The notes beneath the pieces were generated by a model. It did not search any database. It saw only the letters and a program-made list of their open reading frames with translations, and had not been told where the DNA came from. DNA of 12,739 bases from Acholeplasmatales bacterium. GTDB taxonomy: Bacteria > Bacillota_I > Bacilli_A > Acholeplasmatales > Anaeroplasmataceae. The stretch spans positions 1 to 12,739 of the forward strand of contig JAFPIE010000230.1 of NCBI GenBank assembly GCA_017388605.1. Reading direction: 5' to 3'. Shown piece after piece: positions 1-7,700 of the stretch (within the stretch, counting starts at the first letter, position 1; each line of letters begins with the position of its first letter). A program made the translations under genes and the position numbers.

Positions 1-931
1 CCTGGTCTAGATCATTTGCAGTAAGCTTAGCATCTGATAATGCTCTTCTAACTGGTCCTAAGCAACGTTGAACTAAATCTTCAGTTAAAGTATTGAACTG
101 AGCTCTAGTTAAAGTTGTATTTAAATGTAATGGACCAGCTGTTGGAGACATAGAAATGAATGGTAATGAGATTTCAACAGAGGTTACACCAGATAGGTCC
201 TTCTTTGCCTTTTCTGCTGCATCCTTTAATCTTTGAAGTGCCATCTTATCGTTAGATAGATCTACACCAGATTCCTTCTTGAATTCATCAACTAACCAAT
301 CCATAACCATCTTATCGTAATCATCACCACCAAGTACGTTATCACCTGCTGTTGCTAATACCTCGAATGTACCATCAGCTAAGGATAGAATAGATACATC
401 GAATGTACCTCCACCTAAGTCGAATACTAATACAGTCTTTTCCTTATCCTGCTTATCAATACCATAAGCTAGTGCAGCTGCAGTTGGCTCATTGATGATA
501 CGAAGTACATCAAGACCTGCAATCTTACCTGCATCCTTAGTTGCCTGACGCTGTGCATCGTTGAAATATGCAGGAACTGTAATTACTGCCTTATCTACAG
601 TCTCACCTAAGTAAGCCTCTGCAGTCTTCTTTAGGTTCTGTAGAATCATTGCTGAAATTTCCTGTGGAGTATATTTCTTACCCTCAACATCTACACGGTA
701 AGCATTATCTCCCATATGTCTTTTAATAGATGAAACTGTGTTAGGGTTTGTAATAGCCTGTCTCTTTGCTACATCACCAACCTGAATTTCACCATTCTTG
801 AAAGCTACAACAGATGGAGTAGTACGTGCTCCCTCTGGATTTGTAATAACCTTTGCGTCCTGTCCTTCCATAACAGATACACATGAATTTGTTGTACCTA
901 AGTCGATACCAATAACCTTATTTGATGCCAT
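1..931 (-). CDS. dnaK: DnaK (Hsp70) chaperone, N-terminal 310 residues, cut by the window edge
   Basis: Cytoplasmic ATP-dependent Hsp70 chaperone; it works with GrpE and DnaJ to fold and rescue proteins. The visible part is most of the actin-like nucleotide-binding domain. The phosphate-binding signature [13 protein letters not shown] lies at residues 8-20, and further in are the Hsp70 motifs [11 protein letters not shown] and [14 protein letters not shown]. After [10 protein letters not shown] the protein goes almost directly to YTPQEIS, lacking the roughly 25-residue insertion of proteobacterial DnaK, as in Gram-positive homologues. The start ATG (929-931) is preceded by AAAGAGGG with a 7-base spacer. 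The gene begins 20 bases after grpE, which ends in tandem TAA stops, so the two are cotranscribed. The substrate-binding domain, and probably dnaJ, lie beyond the left edge. The frame stays open to position 2. Identity is essentially certain. Confidence 0.98.
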   Translation of the reverse strand, partial: MASNKVIGIDLGTTNSCVSVMEGQDAKVITNPEGARTTPSVVAFKNGEIQVGDVAKRQAITNPNTVSSIKRHMGDNAYRVDVEGKKYTPQEISAMILQNLKKTAEAYLGETVDKAVITVPAYFNDAQRQATKDAGKIAGLDVLRIINEPTAAALAYGIDKQDKEKTVLVFDLGGGTFDVSILSLADGTFEVLATAGDNVLGGDDYDKMVMDWLVDEFKKESGVDLSNDKMALQRLKDAAEKAKKDLSGVTSVEISLPFISMSPTAGPLHLNTTLTRAQFNTLTEDLVQRCLGPVRRALSDAKLTANDLDQ

Positions 932-951
932 AATAATTCCCTCTTTCCTTA

Positions 952-1608
952 TTAACTAACTAATTCTTCTTCGGAAGCCTTAACCTCTTCCTTTTTTTCT
1001 TCTTTCTTTTTATTTACAATAACCATTGTAGGTCTTAGGACTCTATCCTTATACATATATCCTGCTTGCTTAATTGCTAAGACTTCATTTTCCTTTTTAT
1101 CTTCCTTAAAGTCTGTATCAACTACCTGCATAACCTTAGGATCAAATTCATCACCAACGTTTGCTACGATTGGTGCTAATCCTTCAGCCTTTAGGATATC
1201 TACTAATTGGTTTGTAATCATCTGAAATCCAATAACATAATTTTGTATTTCAGGTGATGGAGCCGGCATATTAACAATCATTTGTAGCATATCAATTGGA
1301 TTGATTAATTCACCAACAACCTTTTGAGATGCATATTTACGATCCTTAATCGCTTCTTCCTTAATTCTCTTTTTGGTATTTTCAAGCTCTGCATAAGCCT
1401 TAAGATATTCATTCTTAAGATTTTTATAATCCTCTTCAAGCTTTTGCTTTTCAGCCTCAAGCTTTTGGATTTGCTCCTTATGCTTGTCTTTCTTTTCCTT
1501 CTTTGATTCTTTTTTTACTTCCTCTTTAGATTCTTCTTTAGATTCATCTACAGATTCATCTTTAGCTTCCTCTAAAGGCTTTTCCTTAATCTCTTCTTCC
1601 AACATCAT
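952..1608 (-). CDS. grpE: GrpE, nucleotide exchange factor of DnaK
   Basis: GrpE dimers release ADP from DnaK and so reset the chaperone cycle in the cytoplasm. The protein is about 218 residues. Residues 1-45 are an acidic/basic low-complexity tail with ESKE-type tetrapeptides. A long coiled-coil helix follows (about 45-95, with the family stretch [14 protein letters not shown]), then a helical part with [13 protein letters not shown]. The C-terminal beta-domain carries the GrpE signature [12 protein letters not shown]...[16 protein letters not shown]. Three starts sit in a row: GTG at 1611, ATG at 1608 and ATG at 1605. The AAAAGG ribosome site is only 2 bases from the GTG but 5 and 8 from the ATGs, so an ATG start is preferred. 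The hrcA stop reads TAGTGATGATG, so the cistrons touch and are probably translationally coupled. The C-terminus has an extra Lys/Glu-rich tail. Confidence 0.96.
   Translation of the reverse strand: MMLEEEIKEKPLEEAKDESVDESKEESKEEVKKESKKEKKDKHKEQIQKLEAEKQKLEEDYKNLKNEYLKAYAELENTKKRIKEEAIKDRKYASQKVVGELINPIDMLQMIVNMPAPSPEIQNYVIGFQMITNQLVDILKAEGLAPIVANVGDEFDPKVMQVVDTDFKEDKKENEVLAIKQAGYMYKDRVLRPTMVIVNKKKEEKKEEVKASEEELVS
1498..1569 (-). repeat. Imperfect 12-bp repeat encoding an ESKE-type tetrapeptide array in GrpE
   Basis: Six tetrapeptides follow each other in the GrpE N-terminal tail: [24 protein letters not shown]. At DNA level the 12-base periodicity is clearest on the plus strand at 1522-1569, where units such as TTCTTTAGATTC and ATCTACAGATTC recur. 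It lies in the disordered tail before the coiled coil and could vary in copy number between strains by slippage. Confidence 0.7.
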
Positions 1609-1610
1609 CA

Positions 1611-2630
1611 CTACCTTTTATCTAATTTTTTCATACTGTTCGCTACATATTCAAGTAGTGGAATTGTAGCACGATAATTCATTCTTGTAGGACCTACAAA
1701 TAGAATGGTTCCCATTTCGTTTTCATTGATCGAATATGGAATCGTTATGATGGAGCATTCCTCAAGTCCGTTACATAGATTCTCTGAACCAATATGAATC
1801 TTAATACCTTGAATTTCTTGTGTTGTGAAGCTCTTCATTACCTCACTATTGATTGCGGCAACAACCTTTTGAATGACCTCTCTATCTTGGAATTCAGGCT
1901 GACTGAATAGCTTAGATAAACCAGCATCATAGGTTTCACCCTTTAGGAAGTTTCCAAACGATTTAATCATGAAGTTTAAGATATCATCCTGGAAATCTAC
2001 CATTTGTCTTATTCTTGGCTTTGCGGCCTCCTTTGATAAGACATCCCTAATTTCATAAATGCTTCTACCATACATTGCAGTATCAAACATAGAAATGATA
2101 CGCATCAAGTCGTCCATCTTATATCCTTGTGGAATATAGATCTTACGGCTTTCAACATCACCTGTAGATGTAACAATCAATAATACAGCCTCGCTATTCG
2201 ACTCAAGTGGAACAATTTCCATCTTTAAGACCTTCGCAAGCTCACTAGATGTACCAATGATTGCGGTATAGTAGCCTGTTAAATCACTTAAGAAGTTTGT
2301 AAGCTTCTTAATGGCTTCTGCCTTATCAATGGTCGTATTATCCAAGATTTCATCTACATATTTAAAATATTCACTTACAACCTCATCCCTAATTACTAAA
2401 TGATCTACATAATATCTATAGCCCATTTCCGATGGGATTCTACCTGAGGAGGTATGTGTCTTTTTTAAATATCCTGTTTCCTCTAAATGCTGCATTTCAT
2501 AACGAATGGTCGCACTAGAATATGTTAAATAAGGCTTTTCTGTTAAAACCTTAGAACCAACAGGCTCATTTGTTGTGACATACTCTTCAATAATTGCTTT
2601 TAAGATTAGCTTTTGCCTATCCGTTAACAC
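1611..2630 (-). CDS. hrcA: HrcA, heat-inducible transcription repressor (CIRCE-binding)
   Basis: HrcA is the repressor of class I heat-shock genes. It binds CIRCE operators and is kept active by GroE in well-studied Gram-positives. From the GTG at 2628-2630 the protein has 339 residues, close to the usual 340-345. It begins MLTDRQKLIL, as family members do. The N-terminal winged helix shows YSSATIRYEM (37-46), LEETGYLKKTHTSSGRIPS (49-67) and GYRYYVDHL (70-78). The GAF-like middle and the C-terminal motif GPTRMNYRATIPLLEYV are intact. The start is chosen because AAAGGAG (2639-2645) is 8 bases from this GTG but only 2 from an ATG at 2634-2636, two codons upstream. An in-frame ATG at 2714 lies upstream of the promoter and cannot be used on this transcript. 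The stop overlaps the grpE start region by one base. Autoregulation is indicated by the CIRCE elements upstream. Confidence 0.96.
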   Translation of the reverse strand: MLTDRQKLILKAIIEEYVTTNEPVGSKVLTEKPYLTYSSATIRYEMQHLEETGYLKKTHTSSGRIPSEMGYRYYVDHLVIRDEVVSEYFKYVDEILDNTTIDKAEAIKKLTNFLSDLTGYYTAIIGTSSELAKVLKMEIVPLESNSEAVLLIVTSTGDVESRKIYIPQGYKMDDLMRIISMFDTAMYGRSIYEIRDVLSKEAAKPRIRQMVDFQDDILNFMIKSFGNFLKGETYDAGLSKLFSQPEFQDREVIQKVVAAINSEVMKSFTTQEIQGIKIHIGSENLCNGLEECSIITIPYSINENEMGTILFVGPTRMNYRATIPLLEYVANSMKKLDKR

Positions 2631-2638
2631 AAGCATCA

Positions 2639-2645
2639 CTCCTTT
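2639..2645 (-). promoter_or_regulatory. Shine-Dalgarno of hrcA, deciding a GTG start
   Basis: The minus strand reads AAAGGAG, then TG, ATG, CTT, GTG. The spacer is 2 bases to the ATG (2634-2636) and 8 bases to the GTG (2628-2630). The normal 5-9 base range favours the GTG, and the resulting N-terminus MLTDRQ matches the family. Confidence 0.75.
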
Positions 2646-2651
2646 AGGACA

Positions 2652-2678
2652 TTTGCACTCCCAAACTTCAAGTGCAAC
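2652..2678 (-). promoter_or_regulatory. CIRCE operator 1, over the predicted transcription start
   Basis: Plus strand TTTGCACTC, nine bases, AAGTGCAAC. Compared with the consensus TTAGCACTC-N9-GAGTGCTAA it has 14 of 18 matching positions and the exact 9-base spacing. It covers the start site expected about 7 bases after the -10 box, the usual HrcA operator position. Confidence 0.85.
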
Positions 2679-2681
2679 TAC

Positions 2682-2710
2682 ATTATAAAACTTTTCTTTG
2701 GCACTGTCAA
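2682..2710 (-). promoter_or_regulatory. Consensus sigma-A promoter of the hrcA-grpE-dnaK operon
   Basis: On the minus strand TTGACA (plus 2705-2710) is followed after exactly 17 bases by TATAAT (plus 2682-2687). Both hexamers are perfect matches to the vegetative consensus. The predicted start is near 2675, giving a leader of about 45 bases before the hrcA GTG. Such a strong promoter fits an operon held down by a repressor. Confidence 0.92.
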
Positions 2711-2724
2711 TCAAAAAGTGCCAA
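2698..2724 (-). promoter_or_regulatory. CIRCE operator 2, over the -35 box
   Basis: Plus strand TTGGCACTG, nine bases, AAGTGCCAA. It matches the CIRCE consensus at 14 of 18 positions with the exact 9-base spacing. Read as an inverted repeat, the arms TTTGGCACT (2697-2705) and AGTGCCAAA (2717-2725) are perfectly complementary. It spans the -35 hexamer, so bound HrcA would block RNA polymerase directly. Confidence 0.82.
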
Positions 2725-2738
2725 AAGTTTAAAAAATG

Positions 2739-2765
2739 CTATCACTAAAGTTAAAAGAGTGCCAA
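2739..2765 (-). promoter_or_regulatory. CIRCE-like operator 3, upstream of the promoter
   Basis: Plus strand CTATCACTA, nine bases, GAGTGCCAA. The right half matches CIRCE at 8 of 9 positions and the left half at 6 of 9, again with exactly 9 bases between. It lies just upstream of the promoter and meets the T-tract of the terminator of the neighbouring operon. It is weaker than the other two because its left half is degenerate. Confidence 0.6.
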
Positions 2766-2795
2766 AAAGAAAAAGACAGACCTAAAGGTCTGCCT
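2764..2795 (-). terminator. Rho-independent terminator of the surface protein-MscS operon
   Basis: On the minus strand AGGCAGACC, loop TTTA, GGTCTGTCT form a 9-bp stem with one G-U pair. The tract TTTTTCTTTTT follows directly. It begins 11 bases after the MscS stop codon and separates that operon from the heat-shock promoter. Confidence 0.92.
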
Positions 2796-2805
2796 ATCCT
2801 TGGGA

Positions 2806-3834
2806 TTAGTTTCCTCCTCCGCCGCCTTCTTCGAAGCCCTGAGATAATTCTCTTTGCTCATCGACGAAGGAATCCATATTCTTGTATTCATTTTGAGCAT
2901 TATTTTCCTCACGCTCAGAAATAACAACCTGTGGGAATGGGAAGATAACTCTATTCTTATCAAAGATGATCTTAATCTCACGATTTAAATCTCTTTGAAC
3001 CTGATATTTGTCATCCTCCTTACATTTTGCAACAAGCTTAATGGTTACACCGGATTCACCTAGTGCCTCAATTCCCTTATAATAAGGTCCTTCTACAATC
3101 GTAGGGATTCTTTTTCTCATGTAATCCAAATTTGCCTCAATTACAGATTCTACTCTTTCAATAGATTCATCATAATCAATATCAATATTACATATAGCTA
3201 CAGATAGCTGCTTAGAGTTATTGATGATATCTGTAATATTTGAATTATTGATAATCTTTACATTACCAGCTAAATCTACAATCTTTGTTGTACGAATACC
3301 AATAGCCTGTACAACACCTCTCCAATCGTCGATAACTACAGTATCACCAACCTGGAAGTCACCCTCAAAAATAATGAATAATCCAGAAATGATATCTGCA
3401 ATTAGGCTTTGGCAGCCTAAGCCGACAATTAAAGTTAATATACCTGCAGAGGCAAGTAGTGTAGTTGTATCTACACCCCAAGCGGATAATGTGAATAAAA
3501 TCATACAAATCCAGCAAGCATATTTAATAATACTTTGTAGTAGGGATATAGTAGTCATTAATCTTTGGCTTCTCTTCTTTGGTAAATCTAAAAGGAATTT
3601 TAAAATTCTATAGATTAGCATAAAGCCATAGACAATAACTACTGTTTTTGTGATCTTAGCTAAAATTTGCATCGATTGCTCTGGGAAGGCTACCTCTATA
3701 TCCTCATATAGATTATAAAAGAATGAACCGTAAGGGAAGATATTCTGTCTAAAGAATACAACCGCTAAAAAGGCAATTCCAATTACCCAAAGAACAATTT
3801 CAGTAATACTTATTTTTTTTGTTTTGTTTTCCAT
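2806..3834 (-). CDS. MscS-family small-conductance mechanosensitive ion channel
   Basis: A 342-residue membrane channel expected to open under membrane tension and release solutes during hypo-osmotic shock. Three hydrophobic stretches are visible: about 10-28, 61-84, and the long 96-157 pore-lining region. The pore helix GLGCQSLIADIISGLFIIF (138-156) is followed by the MscS beta-domain EGDFQVGDTVVIDD...GVVQAIGIRTTKI (157-185). The usual IPNS-type motif is here INNS (195-198), with the proline replaced. The C-terminal alpha/beta cage (about 205-305) is complete. A charged tail ending in five glycines and Asn follows (337-342). The ATG has AGGAG at a 6-base spacing. This site overlaps the TAG stop of the preceding gene (TAGGAG), so translation is probably coupled. 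It is the last gene before a terminator. The family is certain; physiological ion selectivity cannot be read from sequence. Confidence 0.93.
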   Translation of the reverse strand: MENKTKKISITEIVLWVIGIAFLAVVFFRQNIFPYGSFFYNLYEDIEVAFPEQSMQILAKITKTVVIVYGFMLIYRILKFLLDLPKKRSQRLMTTISLLQSIIKYACWICMILFTLSAWGVDTTTLLASAGILTLIVGLGCQSLIADIISGLFIIFEGDFQVGDTVVIDDWRGVVQAIGIRTTKIVDLAGNVKIINNSNITDIINNSKQLSVAICNIDIDYDESIERVESVIEANLDYMRKRIPTIVEGPYYKGIEALGESGVTIKLVAKCKEDDKYQVQRDLNREIKIIFDKNRVIFPFPQVVISEREENNAQNEYKNMDSFVDEQRELSQGFEEGGGGGN

Positions 3835-3843
3835 GTTACACTC

Positions 3844-4713
3844 CTAAATCAATACATCATACCCGTAGGCTTCTTTTGTACCATTATTATTAAATGATAG
3901 CTCAAAATATGCATTTCCTGCAGCCATATCTAATATAAATATGGATTGCGTCTCATGCAGATTTTCTGTAAATGTACACTCTCTTATCTTTCCTTTAGAA
4001 TCCTTTATATAAGCACTAAAATCTGTAAATATTCCGTAATCATCACTAAAATCCATTTGGAATATGAATTTTCCAGAATTGGAATAATCACTTTTATAGG
4101 AAACAGATTCAAATATAGATTGGAATTGATTAATTTCAAGTATATAGGAATCATAGGTTCTATTGACTAAGCCTGTATTACCACAAAGCCTAAAGGTATA
4201 GGATAAGGTGTCATTTTCCTTTAGCTTATCCTTGATATTTAATTCATCTATGAAAAAGTCACCCTGAATATGGTCTGTTAAGGATTCCTTAACATCCGTT
4301 AATATTTCCTTTGTAAGAGAAACCTTAGAGGCTTTTCCCTCATAGATTTCAAAATACATGGTATTGCCCTTTTCCACATCTGAAACAGAAACATCATAAA
4401 CTATTTTGTTGTCCTGGAAGATTAAGCTTTCGATATGGCCATCCATATGGATATTGACAAGTCCAGATGTACCAATAACGACTAAGGATGCAACACCTAC
4501 AACTGCAGCTCCAGTTGCAAGCTTACCACCCATTTGTGCATCTTTCTTAATTCTTTCTACTCTTGCTTGGGAAGAGTATTCCTTTTGATTAGAATCTACT
4601 TCACTTGATGCAATAAATTCCTTTGTTACATATTCTTCCTTAGGATTCCTATTGTATTCCTTAGAATCCTTCATTTCAGGAGATACATGATTTTCCTCAT
4701 GATCTAGACGCAT
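3844..4713 (-). CDS. Single-pass membrane protein with beta-rich extracellular domain, function unknown
   Basis: A 289-residue protein I do not recognise. Residues 1-60 are very hydrophilic, with many Glu, Lys and Ser. A Gly/Ala/Val-rich transmembrane segment follows (about 62-86, GGKLATGAAVVGVASLVVIG), preceded by Arg and Lys, so the N-terminus is probably cytoplasmic. About 200 residues outside look like two beta-sandwich units. The first is about 90-195; the second is about 196-289, with alternating hydrophobic strands and ending GYDVLI. No catalytic motif is visible. The start ATG has AGGAGG at a 7-base spacing and lies inside the end of the giant gene, overlapping it by 17 bases. Its stop forms part of the ribosome site of the MscS gene. 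The tight packing suggests it works with both neighbours, for example as a linker or chaperone of the surface protein; that is inference. Confidence 0.85.
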   Translation of the reverse strand: MRLDHEENHVSPEMKDSKEYNRNPKEEYVTKEFIASSEVDSNQKEYSSQARVERIKKDAQMGGKLATGAAVVGVASLVVIGTSGLVNIHMDGHIESLIFQDNKIVYDVSVSDVEKGNTMYFEIYEGKASKVSLTKEILTDVKESLTDHIQGDFFIDELNIKDKLKENDTLSYTFRLCGNTGLVNRTYDSYILEINQFQSIFESVSYKSDYSNSGKFIFQMDFSDDYGIFTDFSAYIKDSKGKIRECTFTENLHETQSIFILDMAAGNAYFELSFNNNGTKEAYGYDVLI

Positions 4714-7700
4714 AAGCTAACCTCCTTTTTACAAAATATCTTATAACAAAAACAGCGAAAACGACAAATAATGCAGTCGCAAATAGGAATATAATGGTGA
4801 TTTCAACACTAGTTAATCCACTATTTGTAGGTACAACAAGCATATCTTGAAGCATAGTATCAAATTCCTTGATACAATCATCATAGGTCATATCTGTACC
4901 CGCCTCAATCATAGTCTTATATTCTAAATAGAATGTATCAAAATCACTATATTCTTCCTTTAAGCCTAAATATACATTCTTTAAGGCCTCAGCCTTTGCA
5001 TAATCACGAATGTAGGCTACCTTATATTGATAGCTTTCATCTAAATTAAATAATACAATAACCTGCATATGAGCTACAACTGCAGCCTCTGCAGCCTTGA
5101 AGAATAATTTATCATATTCTTCTCTATTAAATGTGTAATCCTCATAGGTTAATACCTGAACCTGTGATACACATCTACTAATGTTTTGTGTAACCATTTG
5201 ATTATCGGTATGATGTACCTCAGCTTGTACACTATCCATTAAATCTACGGTTTTACCAATATAATTATCCTTATATTCATCTAAATTTACATGTGAATAA
5301 TTGGAATAATCATAATCGAATAATTCATCTACTTTATTAATGACAAAGCTTGTTTGATTTAGTATATCTAAGCTTGGTGTATCTAAAGACATAAGCTTTG
5401 TATAGGAATTATGATGAACTAAATCTCCTAGGGAAATATTATAGTAGGAAATTATAGAATCACTAACATTTAATACGTTGATGACATAATTCTTATATCT
5501 AGATAATTCCTTTGGCGATACATTATCCAAGAAGGCTAAATCTGCAAGCTCATCGATTCTACGATTTGCATAATCTAGAATACGGTTCGCATCAAGATGA
5601 GAAACTGGAATTCTTGCCTCTTCAATTTCTTGAAGCATTCCAATAACCTCCGCTAGGAAGGCTACATAATCTTGTGCTTCCTCTCCATTCATTTCCATTG
5701 CATAATCCATAGATAATTTTGCTTGGAAATAGGATAGATACTTTTGAACGGTTGGATTATCAAAATAGCTAATTGCAGAATCAATAACATCAAGTCCAAA
5801 GGCACAGGAATTAATATATAGCATCTCATCATAGCTTAGGGTTCTAACCTTTAATTCATATTCTAAGGATGCACAATAGGAATCATCTGCCTTATAGCGA
5901 TAAGTAATTGTATAAACTGTATTTTCAGCTAAATTAGATAATACGAGATCTCTACCCTCCTCATAGGCTCCATTTTCTACATAGAATTCATATTTTTCGT
6001 TAATATGAAGAGAAATAGAATTATTTGTTTTAGAAATTACATAAATATCATTTAATTCTAAATCATATCTTGGATTACATACCAAGATGGTCATTTGGAA
6101 TTCAAATGGTGCTATGGATAAATTATCTGGTTGGAAGATAACATCAAATAGAGTATTGGAAGAATCCGACTTTCTTACAACATAAGCCTCATCCTTAAAC
6201 CTGAAGGTACCCTTTAAAGTTTCATTTCCCACCTTAATTAAGCCACCACTAAATTCTGCCTTACCTAGGGTTTCATTTTCGTGTAGCGTAGATACATTTG
6301 GTGTAGTAATCAAAGAATAGCTTACGCCCTCTTGGCCATAAATTAAGATATCACTTGCTGGCATTAGAGTAAATGGAATACTACTCCAAGCTAAGAAATT
6401 GAATTCTCCTTGATATGTATTTGGATCATATTCCCAAATCTCAATTGGATCTCCAAAGTAGAATTCATCCTCATGCACTAAGGTATCCTTAATAAGATAA
6501 TAAACGGAATAGGAAAGCTTTTCTTCTCTTAAATCAACAATATAATCATTATCCTTTGAGGAAACAAATACTATATTATTAAATTTAGATTCTAGTGTAG
6601 CAAATGTATAGCCAGGCTCTGGTGTAACCTCAAGTCCAACTAATACATTGCTTAGATGATAACCTAAATTAGAAACAGATAAATGCTTTATTTCATTTGG
6701 AATAGAATATTTAATTAAATTAATCTCCGTAATAGAATCTAAGTCTAAATCTAAGTATCTAGCTGTCTTTGTGATTGGATCAACCATCCACAAGAAGCCT
6801 TGATTTTCCTTATAGGTTACTTCAATTCTATTATCCCCTAGTAGTATAGCCTCACGAATAATTGTCTTCGCTGTGATTTCTTCTTTATTGTCTGCAATAA
6901 AGAACATACCATCTTCAACTACACTACTAAAGTTAATTTGATATTCCTTAGTAATACCATAGATTATACTTGCATATAATGTAACATTCGATGCAGGCAT
7001 GATATCTATTTCTTCATTCCAATCGGATTTTCTATAGCCCTCTAAAATATCATCACCTGGCTCCCAAATGGTTACTGGATCTCCACTGTAATAATCATCC
7101 GTATGAACTAAATTACCATCTAGATAATAATAAATATGATATTGTCTTTTAGCAACCGTAAGTGCTATATCTAAAGATCCAGTCTCAAGATATATTTCTA
7201 AAATGGATGCAATACGAATGGTATTCGAATTATAAATATTTACTAATTTTGATAAATCAGAATCTGTAAAATATGCATAATAGCCATCTTCAATATCTAA
7301 GGTTAATGTAACCACATCATCTACAAAATACCAGCCTGTACCTAAAACCTCGATATGGCTTTCTGTATCTAAGGAATCCTGATTGGTTATCGTAGATTTT
7401 ATATATTGTAATTCAAATTCCATTCCACTAGATATATTATTAAGCGTTGCAAAATATGTGAATTCAGAAGCATATGGAAGCTTTAGATAAACCTCTAAAT
7501 TGCCATCATCTGTATCTGTTGGGAAGAAATAGAATTGATATCTATAGAAATATCCACCATCCATTACTTCAGTTACAGATACCTTATATTGCATAGTATC
7601 AATATTATTTGCGTTAGCCGCAAGCTTCTCCATTAGGCTTCTTTCTTCTGTTGTCTTATCTACATAATATAATTGAATGGAATCTATTGAAATAACATCC

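Larger units (their letters stand above)
2715..2805. other. Intergenic region between the MscS gene and the heat-shock operon
   Basis: The 91 bases hold the terminator (2764-2795), CIRCE-like element 3 and the outer half of CIRCE element 2. With the promoter and leader at 2631-2714, this is the only real non-coding region in the window. No small gene or RNA is seen in it. Confidence 0.8.

Noticed and set aside
1324..1669. Plus-strand open frames opposite grpE, rich in Leu/Phe or Ser
   Set aside because: They are antisense shadows of the Lys/Glu-rich GrpE tail; no ribosome site and no family resemblance.
2637..2714. N-terminal extension of HrcA from the ATG at 2714
   Set aside because: It would read through the promoter -10 box, the start site and CIRCE element 1, and it is absent from the family.
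2640..2765. CtsR operator (GGTCAAA direct repeat) near the heat-shock promoter
   Set aside because: No such heptamer pair is visible in the region; only CIRCE-type inverted repeats are present.
2736..2981. Short open frames on both strands over the terminator and the end of the MscS gene
   Set aside because: They run through the terminator hairpin and the operators, lack ribosome sites, and overlap a firmly identified gene.
3221..3613. A 130-codon plus-strand frame opposite the MscS pore region
   Set aside because: Mirror of conserved channel codons; no ribosome site and low-complexity composition.
4697..4834. LPXTG cell-wall sorting signal
   Set aside because: The pentapeptide is missing; only the general layout is similar, so it is kept as a finding and not as a called sorting signal.
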